From assembly GCA_002347125.1 (NCBI GenBank), contig DDXG01000155.1, positions 677 through 13,817 on the forward strand: a DNA stretch of 13,141 nucleotides, given 5' to 3'. Within the stretch, counting starts at the first letter, position 1, and each line of letters starts with the position of its first letter. The notes under the pieces are model-generated. The model was given only the letters and a program-made list of their open reading frames with translations. It was not told where the DNA came from and searched no databases. Below are positions 1-7,593 of the stretch, in pieces. Source of the stretch: Phycisphaerales bacterium UBA2266 (GTDB lineage: Bacteria; Planctomycetota; Phycisphaerae; Sedimentisphaerales; Anaerobacaceae). The translations under genes and the position numbers were made by a program.

Positions 1-1629
1 GCCTCGCCGGAGAACATGCGCGAGATCAAGATGCGCATCGAAGAGTGGGACAAACCGTTGGATATGGAGGCGGTCAAGCCGCGCATCGTCGAACTGCAGA
101 ACTCCGACCCGACGCAGATGGCTCAACTCTTGAATACCCTGTTCAGCGAGACCAGCGGAACCGGCGCCCGCAGCACCACCCAGCGAAATGCGTTCCTGCC
201 GGCATTCTTCGGCGGCACGACGCTGGACCGCGAGAAGATTATCGGGCCGTTGTACGGCCAGTTGACCTTCAACGAAGTGCCGGGAACCAAGAAGATCATC
301 GTCATCAGCAAGATTCCCGAGGCCTACGACGTCGTCGAGCAGCTCGTGCTCGAGCTGGACCGCGAGGAGATGGGCGAGATACCCAAGCTGATTACGCTCA
401 AGTACGCCGACCCGGAGGACCTGGCCGAGCGGTTGAACGCGATGTTCACGGAGGCCGGCACGACGGCGACGTATCGCATGACCGCCAGCGGCCTCAGCGC
501 CTATTCCATGGAGGACACGAGCTCCTCGACGAGCATCAGCTCGACCACGAGCGCGAATCAGTATCGGCCGCCGTGGTCCAACACCGGGGCCCGCAGCACC
601 CTCGACACGCAGAGGCCGATCAGCAATGTGATCGGGCGGGTCCGGTTCGTGCCTGAGCCGCGGACGAAGTCGATCATGGTGCTGTCACCACCCCAGTTTC
701 TTGTGAAGATACAGGAATTGGTCGATTTGCTGGATGTCCCGGGCAAGCAGGTCGTCGTCAAGGCCCTCATCCTGCAGGTCAACCACGAGAAGATGACATC
801 GCTGGGAACGCAGTTCGCCTCGAACCCCGAGGCCTTCGGCGTGCTCGGCGTCAACGCGATTCAGGCCGTCAATACCCTGCAGCAGTTGAGCACAAACGGA
901 TCCCTACGCTTCCCGTCCGCTACCGCAGCACCGACACTCACCGCGGGCACGGGTCCTGGCAGCGACTTTGCCTTCAACGTCGCCGGCAGCGTCTATGTGT
1001 TGATCGACTTCCTCGTCAAGCACATGAACGCAAAGGTCCTCAACGAACAGACCCTCTGGACGAAGGACAACGAAGAGGCCATGTTCTTCAAGGGCGAGAA
1101 GATCGCGTTCGTGACCGATACATCGGTGTCCGGGACGACGGGCCTTGCGACCACAAGTTTCGAGTTTGAACGCGTCGGTATGACCTTGCAGGTGCGTCCG
1201 AGCATTACGCCGGAGAACAATGTCGACATGATCGTGCGGGTCCAGATCTCCGACTTGACCGCCGACCAGGTCAACGCACAGCCGGTGCGAACCGAGATGG
1301 ACACGACGACGAACATGATTGTCGAGGATGGCGCAACGCTGCTGCTCGGCGGCATCCTCATCCAGAAGGACAGCCATATACGGCGGAAGGTGGCCGGTCT
1401 CGGCGACCTGCCCGGTGTCGGCGAGTTGTTCCGGCACAACGCCATCCAGGAGTCGAATGAGGAACTGATGGTGTTCATCACGCCGTTTGTCGTCGATGAT
1501 CCGAACGGAACCCAGGCGGCCACGAAAGCCCAGATCGAAGAGGCGAGACAGAAGCATGAAGACTACCGGCAGAGTCTCGATGAGACCGTGCAGCAACTGC
1601 GGCAGGAGATTATGAAGATGAAGAAGTAG
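1..1629 (+). CDS. Secretin (type II secretion / type IV pilus outer-membrane channel), 5' truncated by window
   Basis: This is the C-terminal 542 residues of a secretin, the multimeric outer-membrane channel of type II secretion or type IV pilus systems. The frame is open from base 1, so the true start lies upstream. Two N-domain-like modules are visible. The first spans about bases 76-360, with IVELQNSDPTQMAQLLNTLF and later TKKIIVISKIPEAYDVVEQL. The second spans about 385-770, with LITLKYADPEDLAERLNAMF and later RTKSIMVLSPPQF. The second is interrupted by a Ser/Thr-rich low-complexity segment (about 475-610). The secretin domain runs from about 770 to 1500. It carries the typical VGMTLQVRPSITPENN strand, the VEDGATLLLGGILIQKD segment, and LGDLPGVGELFR followed by EELMVFITPFVV. 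A charged, probably helical tail of about 40 residues closes the protein. The family is certain. Whether it serves type II secretion or pili cannot be told without the upstream genes. Confidence 0.93.
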   Translation, partial: ASPENMREIKMRIEEWDKPLDMEAVKPRIVELQNSDPTQMAQLLNTLFSETSGTGARSTTQRNAFLPAFFGGTTLDREKIIGPLYGQLTFNEVPGTKKIIVISKIPEAYDVVEQLVLELDREEMGEIPKLITLKYADPEDLAERLNAMFTEAGTTATYRMTASGLSAYSMEDTSSSTSISSTTSANQYRPPWSNTGARSTLDTQRPISNVIGRVRFVPEPRTKSIMVLSPPQFLVKIQELVDLLDVPGKQVVVKALILQVNHEKMTSLGTQFASNPEAFGVLGVNAIQAVNTLQQLSTNGSLRFPSATAAPTLTAGTGPGSDFAFNVAGSVYVLIDFLVKHMNAKVLNEQTLWTKDNEEAMFFKGEKIAFVTDTSVSGTTGLATTSFEFERVGMTLQVRPSITPENNVDMIVRVQISDLTADQVNAQPVRTEMDTTTNMIVEDGATLLLGGILIQKDSHIRRKVAGLGDLPGVGELFRHNAIQESNEELMVFITPFVVDDPNGTQAATKAQIEEARQKHEDYRQSLDETVQQLRQEIMKMKK

Positions 1630-1668
1630 GACCGATTGGGGCCAAACCGTATCACGGTAGCTGTTATC

Positions 1669-1702
1669 GGGCAGCCGGCACAACCGTCGGCTGCCCTTTC
1701 TA
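1669..1702 (+). terminator. Rho-independent terminator after the secretin gene
   Basis: A perfect 9-bp stem is formed by GGGCAGCCG (1669-1677) and CGGCTGCCC (1688-1696), with a 10-nt loop. A T-rich run, TTTCTATT, follows at once. It lies 40 bases past the secretin stop codon, as expected for an intrinsic terminator ending that transcript. Confidence 0.85.
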
Positions 1703-1740
1703 TTGGCTCGTTACGGCCGTTCGCTTCGCAAGGGCACGGC

Positions 1741-1900
1741 GCCTAACTGCAAGCGTAAAACTGCAAACACAAAGCCACAGTCCAAAACGCAACGCCGGTT
1801 CGGTTCCCTTGTGTCCACACCCGTCATGGTATGCGCAAGGTTTGGGGTTCTGAGCCTTGGCCTTGCGTTTGACGTCTGCGTTTTGGGTTCGGCACGGGCG
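1741..1900. repeat. Imperfect inverted repeat, low-complexity intergenic element
   Basis: Bases 1741-1800 are rich in short A runs joined by GC steps (such as CTGCAAAC and CCAAAACGC). They resemble the reverse complement of bases 1850-1900 (such as GTTTGACGTC and GCGTTTTGGG). By eye about two thirds of roughly 40 aligned positions match, so this is a decayed, widely spaced inverted repeat. Its composition is unlike the flanking coding DNA and resembles interspersed non-coding elements I associate with planctomycete genomes; that likeness is recalled, not searched. ORFs reading through it on either strand look like noise. Apart from the terminator, I see nothing else in 1630-1905. Confidence 0.4.
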
Positions 1901-1905
1901 CAGCG

Positions 1906-2094
1906 TCAGGCCAGCGTCTCGATCAGCGACTTGCGAAGAGGATCGTCGCAGGCATCCAGCAACTCCTCGAGCAGCCGATCGCAATACGGCTCCGAGTCGA
2001 TGCCCAAGGGCTGTTGCCACTTCTCAAAGAGGCAGTTCAGACGCTGTGCGTGCAACTGTGCCCATTCCCTTTTTTGCCGTTCATCAGCGTTCAT
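1906..2094 (-). CDS. Small uncharacterised acidic/helical protein (62 aa)
   Basis: I do not recognise this protein. It is 62 residues long, starts MNADERQKREWAQLHAQRLN and ends DPLRKSLIETLA. It is rich in Glu, Leu, Arg and Gln, with no signal peptide or membrane segment, and probably forms two or three short helices. There are two Cys (near residues 20 and 49) without a metal motif. Support for a real gene comes from the flanks. A purine-rich Shine-Dalgarno AGGGGG (2108-2103 on the reverse strand) sits 8 nt before the ATG, and a good sigma-70-like promoter lies just upstream. An ATG five bases earlier is in another frame and stops after four codons. It is transcribed divergently from the lipoprotein gene. 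Function unknown; a cytoplasmic protein-binding role would be a guess. Confidence 0.6.
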   Translation of the reverse strand: MNADERQKREWAQLHAQRLNCLFEKWQQPLGIDSEPYCDRLLEELLDACDDPLRKSLIETLA

Positions 2095-2120
2095 CCATGA
2101 TACCCCCTAATAGTACGTAC

Positions 2121-2149
2121 AACATACCTCAAAGGCCGGCCCTCGTCAA
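2121..2149 (-). promoter_or_regulatory. Sigma-70-like promoter of the 62-aa gene
   Basis: Read on the reverse strand, TTGACG (2149-2144) is followed by a 17-bp spacer and TATGTT (2126-2121). That is a near-consensus -35 and a 4/6 -10 at ideal spacing. Predicted transcription starts near 2114, which leaves a leader of about 20 nt holding the AGGGGG ribosome binding site of the gene that starts at 2094. Confidence 0.55.
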
Positions 2150-2179
2150 GGAAAAGACCTATAGAAATACGCAGACTTC

Positions 2180-2222
2180 CTCGAAATCGGCGTTTTCGAG
2201 CCATCTGCGGGGTTTTCAAGCC
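2180..2222. repeat. Small hairpin and short direct repeat in divergent intergenic region
   Basis: CTCGAAA (2180-2186) and TTTCGAG (2194-2200) form a 7-bp stem with a 7-nt loop. The segment GTTTTCGAGCC (2192-2202) is then nearly repeated as GTTTTCAAGCC (2212-2222). The element lies between the promoters of the divergent 62-aa gene and the lipoprotein operon, so it could bind a regulator. No terminator-like T run follows. Apart from this and the two promoters I see nothing else in 2095-2415. Confidence 0.35.
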
Positions 2223-2301
2223 GCAATAATTGGCTCAGGAGGGCGATTCGGGGGTATCGGTAGGTCCGGCGGACGGGTCAGCGGCAAGCTGTGCAAGGCG
2301 G

Positions 2302-2330
2302 TTGCGGACGGGTCGCCAACCGGCTAGAAT
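2302..2330 (+). promoter_or_regulatory. Sigma-70-like promoter of the lipoprotein-AsmA operon
   Basis: TTGCGG (2302-2307), a 17-bp spacer and TAGAAT (2325-2330, 5/6 match to TATAAT) lie about 85 bases before the chosen lipoprotein start. The -10 is followed by GGGC, exactly as in the promoter at 12451-12480, which also uses TTGCGG as its -35. Transcription should start near 2337. Confidence 0.55.
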
Positions 2331-2415
2331 GGGCGTATTGAGCACAGCGAGTCGTCCCTGTTGTTGGGGTGGTCGGATGATGCACGGCTCAGATAGGCAA
2401 GAAAGGGGTATGGGC

Positions 2416-3093
2416 ATGGGTTGCGGCTATCTACCGGACGGCAAAGAGCGAACCGGAAGGGGTATTCGATTGGCTCTCCGGACGCTGCTGTCGGCAGCGG
2501 CCTTGCTGGGCGCCGGTTGCGCCAATCTTCGTGTGACGGACCCTTCGCGGACGGCGACGGAGCAGTTTCTCCTGTCGGAGGCGGCCAAGAAGGCCGTTGC
2601 CCCGATGTCGTTTGACCTGCTGCACGCCCGCCGTGCATACGTCGATTCGACCTACTTCGCGTCGGTCGACAAGGACTTCGTGCTCGGCGAGTTGCGGTCG
2701 AAGCTGCTGCTGTCGGGAGTGCAGTTGGTTGACAAGCGGGAAGAGGCCGAGGTCGTGATCGAGGTTCGCAGCGCCGGGCTCGGCATCGACCGTTATGAGA
2801 GCCTTTTCGGTATTCCATCGTTGGGCGGGCCGGCCGGGGCCGCCGGCGCGCCTGTGGGGACGATTGTCACGCCCGAAGTGGCCCTGACCAAGAAGGTTCG
2901 GCAGATTGGATTCGCCAGCGTGGCGTATGTCGCCTACTGGGTGGACACCGGGCAGGTCCTCGCCAGTTCCAGCCCCCTGGTCGGCCGGGCGTATCGCGAA
3001 GACTGGTGGCTGTTGGGCTTCGGACCGAATACGCTGGGCACGATTCCGCCGGTGGATCACAAACGCGACCACCGCCACGATAGTGGGATGTGA
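2416..3093 (+). CDS. Envelope lipoprotein, DUF6655-like
   Basis: This encodes a 225-residue lipoprotein. A basic N-terminus (KERTGRGIRLALR) leads into a hydrophobic stretch and the lipobox LGAGC, with the lipidated Cys at residue 35. The mature part begins NLRVTDPSRTATEQFLLSEA, followed by an alpha/beta domain (YVDSTYFASVDKDFV, LLLSGVQLVDKREEAEVVIE). A Gly/Ala/Pro-rich loop lies at about 134-150, and a strand region with RQIGFASVAYVAYWVDTGQV follows. The pattern recalls a planctomycete family I remember as DUF6655, of unknown function; this is memory, not a search. I chose ATG 2416 because AGGGG sits 7 nt before it. ATG 2410 is only one base from that site, and ATGs at 2368/2371 remain possible. 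It is six bases upstream of the AsmA-like gene, so the two probably act together at the outer membrane. Confidence 0.75.
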   Translation: MGCGYLPDGKERTGRGIRLALRTLLSAAALLGAGCANLRVTDPSRTATEQFLLSEAAKKAVAPMSFDLLHARRAYVDSTYFASVDKDFVLGELRSKLLLSGVQLVDKREEAEVVIEVRSAGLGIDRYESLFGIPSLGGPAGAAGAPVGTIVTPEVALTKKVRQIGFASVAYVAYWVDTGQVLASSSPLVGRAYREDWWLLGFGPNTLGTIPPVDHKRDHRHDSGM

Positions 3094-3099
3094 GGCCGC

Positions 3100-6000
3100 A
3101 TGGACGCCGCTGGTGGTCATCGACATACGAGCAGAGGTCTCATCCGGCGATTGACGCGAGTGGCGGCGGCGTTGCTTGCCGTGGCGCTGACCTGCGTGGT
3201 CGTGGTGGAGGCAGTCCTCCGCACGGATATACCGAAGGCGCGCATGTTGTCGGCGGCGTCGCGGTATCTCGGGGCCGAGGTGGCCGCGGAGGTCTTTCGG
3301 ACCACGTGGCGCGGCGAGACCGTTCTCGAACAGGTGACGGCGACCCTGCCGATCGACGAGCGGCCCTCGGCGACCATTGAGCGGGTTACCGTCTCGCATA
3401 GATCCCTGCCGGTGTTCCTGGTGACGGGCGAATTGCATATCCGGTCGTTGACATTTGACGGCATGGTGGTGGAGCTTCGGCGGGGACCGGGCCCACGGTG
3501 GAATCTGGTGGATTTTGTGTCGGGGTTCATTGCCCTGCGCGCCGCCAGGCCGGGGCCCGGCGGCGCGCCGCCCGATATCCGCGTTCATGACGGGATGGTG
3601 CTGATTGCGGGTGAGGACGGCCGCGGGCGAATGCTGGGGCCGGTGAACATCCGTGGGACCGCGAGGGGATTGTTCACCTGGCATTTTGAATCGCAGGGTC
3701 CGGAGGATGTGCGGATAAGGGGTAAGGTGGGCTGCGCGGGCAAGTGGCCCCACGAAGTGCGTGTGGATGCGAAGGGGCTCGACGATGTGTGCGCGGCGGC
3801 GGTTCCGTCGCTTGCGTTGCCCGTCGAGGTACGGGGCCGGTGGCGGGGCGACTTCGAAAACGGGTCGCTGCGAGGACGCTTGGCGCTGGATGACGCCAGG
3901 AGCGGTCCGTACCGCGTGAGCGGCAACATGGCTCTGGCGGTGGCGGCGGGGAAAGCGACCATCGAGCCAGAGGTGCTCAAGGTCCTGCGGGAGGCCCCGG
4001 ACGAGGGGGCTGTTACGGTCTCCGGCGGTCATGCGGTGGCGGATATGGACGGCTTCCGGGTCCGCGAGGTGTCGCTCGCCGCGAGGCGCTGGGCGGGCTA
4101 CGTCAGTGGTTCGGGGGTCTGGGCCGACGCCAACAGCGTGTGGGATGGGGCCTGGACGTATACCGATGAGGACAGCAACAGCCTTCTTCACGGGACAGCC
4201 GGGTGTAGGCTGCATGTCCCGAAGGAGGGCTTCAAGGCGGTGTCCGCCGTCACAAGCGTGGAGGGCAGTTCCAGATGGGGCGATCTGAAAGCGCAGGTAA
4301 GCCTGCGCGGCCGGGGCCTCGCCTGGCAACAGTCGCAATGGGAGGGCTGCGTGGAGACCCTGATATGGTCCCGGAATGGTCGGGCGCTGCGTCTGGGCGG
4401 CATCAAGGCCGAACTGGAGGCGGTCGGGTCAACAGTATGGCTGAGGGATATCGACATCGCCGGCGCCAAGCCGGCCGGGGGGCAGGGGCATTGGTCGCGC
4501 GCGGAGGCGAATTGGGCCGCGACGATTGATGTGGCAGGGCTCGATGCGGGCCTGGGCCGGGATGTTGATGTTCGGATAACGGCTGCCGGCGACCACGGGG
4601 CCGTTCGCGTGTCGCGACTCGACGTCAAGCAGGGCCAATTCAGCTTCCATGCGTCCGGGCAGATGGTCCTGCCGGCGATGGAGTTGAACGGGGTTCGGAT
4701 TGCCTGTACGTGGCCGATGATCGTCAACGATGGGAACCAGCCGACCGGCGGCGTCGCAAACGCGGACCTGGCGGTCGCGGGAACGATTCGGCCGATGGCC
4801 TTGAATATGAATGGGTCGTTGTCCGGGCGGACACTGAAGGTCTACGGCAAGCCCGTGCCGGATGTGAACGTTCCGGTGCGGGCGACGGCGGAGGGCGGGC
4901 GGTTTCGGATCGACACCGAGACGTTCGACTGGCTGGATGGACGTTGCGGGGTGTCCGTCCAGGGCGGGTTGCCCATTGATTCGGTGGAGGGCCGCGTTCG
5001 CGCCGAAGAGGTGTCGCTGGCTGCATTGTCCGGGCTGTGGCCTGGGACGGCGGACTTGGCTGGGACCGCATCGGTTGACATGGCCCTGGCCTTCGACCGG
5101 GCAGGCACGGCCGGGTGGGGCGGCAGCGGCCAATGGCGTATCGCGGGATTGAAGCGGGGCTGGTTCGAGGCGGAGACGGGCGGCGGCCGCATCTCGGTTC
5201 ACGACGGGCGGATCCGGCTCAACGAGAGCGCTGTGCGGCTCAAACAGGGACAGATTGCAGGGGACATTGAGCTGTGGAGTGACAACGGGCTTCGGGCCGA
5301 AGGGGCGGTGCGTGTGGAAGGTTGGCCTGTGGTCATGGGCGACCCAAACGTGCGGGCAATAGCCGATGGCGATGTGAGCTTTGCGGTTAATCTGCGCAGA
5401 CGACAGGGGACGCTAAGGGCGGGGCTCTCCGCGGCTGTGATGCTTGATGATCGGCAACTGGCCCTGGTGCGATTCACAGCGGCCGGTGATCACAACGCTG
5501 TGGATTTGCAGGATGTTTCCGTCGAGATGTTCGGCGGACAGGTTCGCGGGCATGGGCGTATCCTGCCGGCACAATGGCGCCGCAGCGGGTTTCAGGCCGA
5601 ATGGGACGACGTGGATCTGTCCTGCCTGGAGCCATGGTGGCCTCGACTGGCCGGCCTGGAGGGCATATCCCGCGGAGTTGGGCGAATTGAACCGGCCGAT
5701 GAGCCGCGTGCTCTCGAGCCGTTGCGGGTAGTGGCCGAGGGCGCCGTGAGGCAGGGCCGGTTCCGCGGCGGCGAAATTGGCGACTGGAGCCTCGTGGCCT
5801 ATGCGGGGCCGGATCGGGTCGTCCTGGATCGCTGCGACTGGGTGGCCCTGGGCGGCCGGGTTCGGTTGCGCGGAGCCGTGCGCCCTCGCGGGAATCTGGC
5901 GTCGAGCCATGTCATTATCGATGCCAACGGCATGGACCTCGACCAGTTGGTGCATTGTGTAACGCCGCGGGCGCAGCACGTTGCGGGCAAGGTCAGCGCG

Positions 6001-6495
6001 AATGCCTCGCTGATGGGCGACGGGCGTCTACGGACCTTCGGGGGCAATGTCAATGTCCAGTTGAGTGAAACGGACCTGATCGCCAACACGGTGATCTCAA
6101 CGCTGTACCATGCCCTGCGGGAGAAACCGTCAGACTCGTCGCCGAGTGGGTACGGCCGGGCGGCCATGCACGTGGATGGCCGCCGTGTGACCATCGATAG
6201 CTTCTATTACCGTAACCAGAGCATCGAGGTCCGGGGCTCCGGGCGGATAGCGGACCTGAGTCTGGGCGCGGCCAGTCCGGTCGACGGCTATGCATTCGGC
6301 GTAGACCATCCGCTGAAGTTGCCCGATTTGTTCGGTGTCAAGGAACTCGACCGCCTGATGGCGGTCATCCAGAAGAATGCCGCCACGGCCGAGATCACGG
6401 GCACGCTGGGTGAGCCGCAGATCAAGCTCGTTCCGTTGGCCGCCGTTGGAAACGAGGTGCGGAGCTTCCTCACAAGCCAGTTCGGGGGCCCGTGA
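3100..6495 (+). CDS. AsmA/TamB-like envelope protein (1131 aa)
   Basis: This is a very large protein with one N-terminal membrane anchor (about residues 20-40, VAAALLAVALTCVVVVEAVL) preceded by arginines. The rest would be periplasmic: long runs of alternating hydrophobic and polar strands with recurring Gly/Asp turns. That is the architecture of AsmA and TamB/YhdP-type proteins, which form beta-grooves that carry lipids between membranes or help outer-membrane assembly. The C-terminal part (about 990-1131) resembles the AsmA C-terminal module: LIANTVISTLYHALREK, then IDSFYYRNQSIEVRGSGRI, and HPLKLPDLFG near the end. ATG 3100 starts six bases after the lipoprotein stop, with TGAGG just before it. 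It is convergent with the cupin gene 38 bases downstream, and no clear terminator is visible there. The superfamily call is good; the exact role and cargo are unknown. Confidence 0.75.
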   Translation: MDAAGGHRHTSRGLIRRLTRVAAALLAVALTCVVVVEAVLRTDIPKARMLSAASRYLGAEVAAEVFRTTWRGETVLEQVTATLPIDERPSATIERVTVSHRSLPVFLVTGELHIRSLTFDGMVVELRRGPGPRWNLVDFVSGFIALRAARPGPGGAPPDIRVHDGMVLIAGEDGRGRMLGPVNIRGTARGLFTWHFESQGPEDVRIRGKVGCAGKWPHEVRVDAKGLDDVCAAAVPSLALPVEVRGRWRGDFENGSLRGRLALDDARSGPYRVSGNMALAVAAGKATIEPEVLKVLREAPDEGAVTVSGGHAVADMDGFRVREVSLAARRWAGYVSGSGVWADANSVWDGAWTYTDEDSNSLLHGTAGCRLHVPKEGFKAVSAVTSVEGSSRWGDLKAQVSLRGRGLAWQQSQWEGCVETLIWSRNGRALRLGGIKAELEAVGSTVWLRDIDIAGAKPAGGQGHWSRAEANWAATIDVAGLDAGLGRDVDVRITAAGDHGAVRVSRLDVKQGQFSFHASGQMVLPAMELNGVRIACTWPMIVNDGNQPTGGVANADLAVAGTIRPMALNMNGSLSGRTLKVYGKPVPDVNVPVRATAEGGRFRIDTETFDWLDGRCGVSVQGGLPIDSVEGRVRAEEVSLAALSGLWPGTADLAGTASVDMALAFDRAGTAGWGGSGQWRIAGLKRGWFEAETGGGRISVHDGRIRLNESAVRLKQGQIAGDIELWSDNGLRAEGAVRVEGWPVVMGDPNVRAIADGDVSFAVNLRRRQGTLRAGLSAAVMLDDRQLALVRFTAAGDHNAVDLQDVSVEMFGGQVRGHGRILPAQWRRSGFQAEWDDVDLSCLEPWWPRLAGLEGISRGVGRIEPADEPRALEPLRVVAEGAVRQGRFRGGEIGDWSLVAYAGPDRVVLDRCDWVALGGRVRLRGAVRPRGNLASSHVIIDANGMDLDQLVHCVTPRAQHVAGKVSANASLMGDGRLRTFGGNVNVQLSETDLIANTVISTLYHALREKPSDSSPSGYGRAAMHVDGRRVTIDSFYYRNQSIEVRGSGRIADLSLGAASPVDGYAFGVDHPLKLPDLFGVKELDRLMAVIQKNAATAEITGTLGEPQIKLVPLAAVGNEVRSFLTSQFGGP

Positions 6496-6533
6496 AAGGC
6501 CGCCACCCTGTACCATGACCTCGCCGCGGACTG

Positions 6534-7217
6534 CTATCCGAAGACGAGCTTTTCGTCGGTGTGGCGGATGCCGTTGCCGTCGTGGACGGTGGCGACTTCC
6601 GTGACGATGGCGCCTTCGGGGCCGCCGAACTGCCAGTGCCGCTCCTCGGGTTGCTTGATACAGGTGAACTGGCCGGGGGCGAGGATGGTCTCGTGCATGA
6701 CCGTGGCGGTCCCATTGAGGTGGCATTGGGGGATGACGGCCTTGATGTTCGGCGTGGGCTCTCCGGCCCCGTAGACATAGGACAGGCCGTGGCGGGTGAC
6801 CCAGCCTTCGAGCTTGGCGGGGTTCTCGGCGGTGGCGACGTGGTAGTGCTCCGGGAGCATCTGGTTCGGCAGCAGGTAGATGTCGAGCATCATGTAGCGG
6901 TGCTCGGTGTTGTTGACGAAGAACAGGGCCCCGACGCCGACCTCGGCGAAGCGGCCGGCCCCGTAGTCGCTGACCCACAGCTCGTCGCGCATCTGCGGAT
7001 AGACGGGGTAGCCGTGGTAGTTCATCAGGGCGATGCAGGCTTCTTTGGCGGCCTCGGGCTTGAACTTGCCGTCGGCATCGTAGAAAAAGGCGTTGTCATA
7101 TTGAATCCTGGGTTTGTGGCCGCGGGCCCGGTGGGAGCATCCGGCCAGGGCCAGGCTGGCTGAAGCAGCCGTACCCGCCAGTACATTTCTTCGCGTGAGG
7201 GCTTTGTTAGTGTTCAT
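6534..7217 (-). CDS. Tat-exported lipoprotein cupin, D-lyxose isomerase-like
   Basis: This 227-residue protein starts with a twin-arginine signal (LTRRNVLAG, Arg9-Arg10) that ends in a lipobox, LALAGC, with Cys27. It should be folded first, exported by Tat and lipidated. The body is a cupin: HYH (His124, His126), Glu137 and His194 give the pattern HxH-x10-E-x56-H for a divalent metal. The end, EVATVHDGNG, resembles the EVSTVHDD stretch of D-lyxose isomerases, and the ligand spacing agrees with what I recall for that family (cytosolic aldose-ketose isomerases). An envelope-bound sugar isomerase or sugar-binding cupin is therefore the best guess. The start is firm: GGAAGGA lies 7 nt upstream. 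It is convergent with the AsmA-like gene and probably monocistronic. The isomerase reaction itself is not proven by the sequence. Confidence 0.75.
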   Translation of the reverse strand: MNTNKALTRRNVLAGTAASASLALAGCSHRARGHKPRIQYDNAFFYDADGKFKPEAAKEACIALMNYHGYPVYPQMRDELWVSDYGAGRFAEVGVGALFFVNNTEHRYMMLDIYLLPNQMLPEHYHVATAENPAKLEGWVTRHGLSYVYGAGEPTPNIKAVIPQCHLNGTATVMHETILAPGQFTCIKQPEERHWQFGGPEGAIVTEVATVHDGNGIRHTDEKLVFG

Positions 7218-7252
7218 GTTTGTGTCCTTCCAAAGTGGGCGTTGTAGCCGTC

Positions 7253-7282
7253 AGTCTACAGCCGGCGCCGCAGGATGGGCAA
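7253..7282 (-). promoter_or_regulatory. Possible promoter of the cupin gene
   Basis: On the reverse strand, TTGCCC (7282-7277), an 18-bp spacer and TAGACT (7258-7253) lie about 35 bases before the cupin start. Both boxes match four of six consensus bases. This is the only reasonable candidate I found there. Confidence 0.35.
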
Positions 7283-7405
7283 GGGAAATCACCGCCCGAG
7301 CTCCGAGGGACCGTATACCGCGCAGTGCCGGGGAATGCCCTGTTGTGAGCTATGGCCGGGATTGGTACACTCAGGGGTATCCTCGGGCCCGCTGGACCGC
7401 GTGTC

Positions 7406-7454
7406 TTGTCATGTTGGACGAAGTGAAGCATCTCACGCTTGCGGGTATGACAGG
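7406..7454. repeat. Interspersed palindromic repeat, copy 1 (TGTCATGYTG family)
   Basis: TGTCAT (7407-7412) and ATGACA (7447-7452) form the ends of a palindromic element. Its core, CGAAGTGAAGCATCT (7419-7433), closely matches CGGAGCGAAGCATCT in a second copy near 8565-8579. I recall this type of intergenic repeat (GTCATGCTGAGC..GAAGCATCT) from many environmental bacterial genomes. It lies in the 7218-7655 gap, which otherwise holds only the cupin promoter and the dyad and promoter of the next gene. Confidence 0.65.
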
Positions 7455-7533
7455 GGATGGGCCGCGTTATCAAGAAGGTGGACTTTAGCCATTTTCGCCG
7501 CCCCAAACCCGTGGGAATGCGCTGAAAGGCATC

Positions 7534-7575
7534 ATTTCATGCAACTCGACCTCTGTGGGGCAAGTTGCCTGAAAT
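7534..7575. repeat. 13-bp dyad (one mismatch) upstream of the TIM-barrel gene
   Basis: ATTTCATGCAACT (7534-7546) and AGTTGCCTGAAAT (7563-7575) are inverted repeats matching at 12 of 13 positions around a 16-nt centre. No T tract follows, so it is not a typical terminator. It ends 18 bases before a TATGAT -10 box, so it overlaps or abuts the -35 region and could be an operator for a dimeric regulator or an RNA hairpin. Confidence 0.6.
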
Positions 7576-7593
7576 TCAAAACCGCCTTTTCCG

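Noticed and set aside
904..1683. Reverse-strand open frame of 259 codons
   Set aside because: Antisense shadow of the secretin domain; it also runs into the terminator region, and its sequence has no recognisable fold.
2230..2415. Longer N-terminus for the lipoprotein
   Set aside because: It would put about 60 residues before the signal peptide and start upstream of the predicted promoter.
2431..4338. Reverse-strand open frame of 635 codons
   Set aside because: It lies antisense to the lipoprotein and AsmA-like genes. It is rich in Arg, His and Pro, as expected from a shadow frame in GC-rich DNA, and shows no domain.
6561..7163. Forward open frame of 200 codons with an acidic, Gly/Val-rich product
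   Set aside because: Exact antisense of the cupin gene, which has a ribosome binding site, Tat signal and family motifs.
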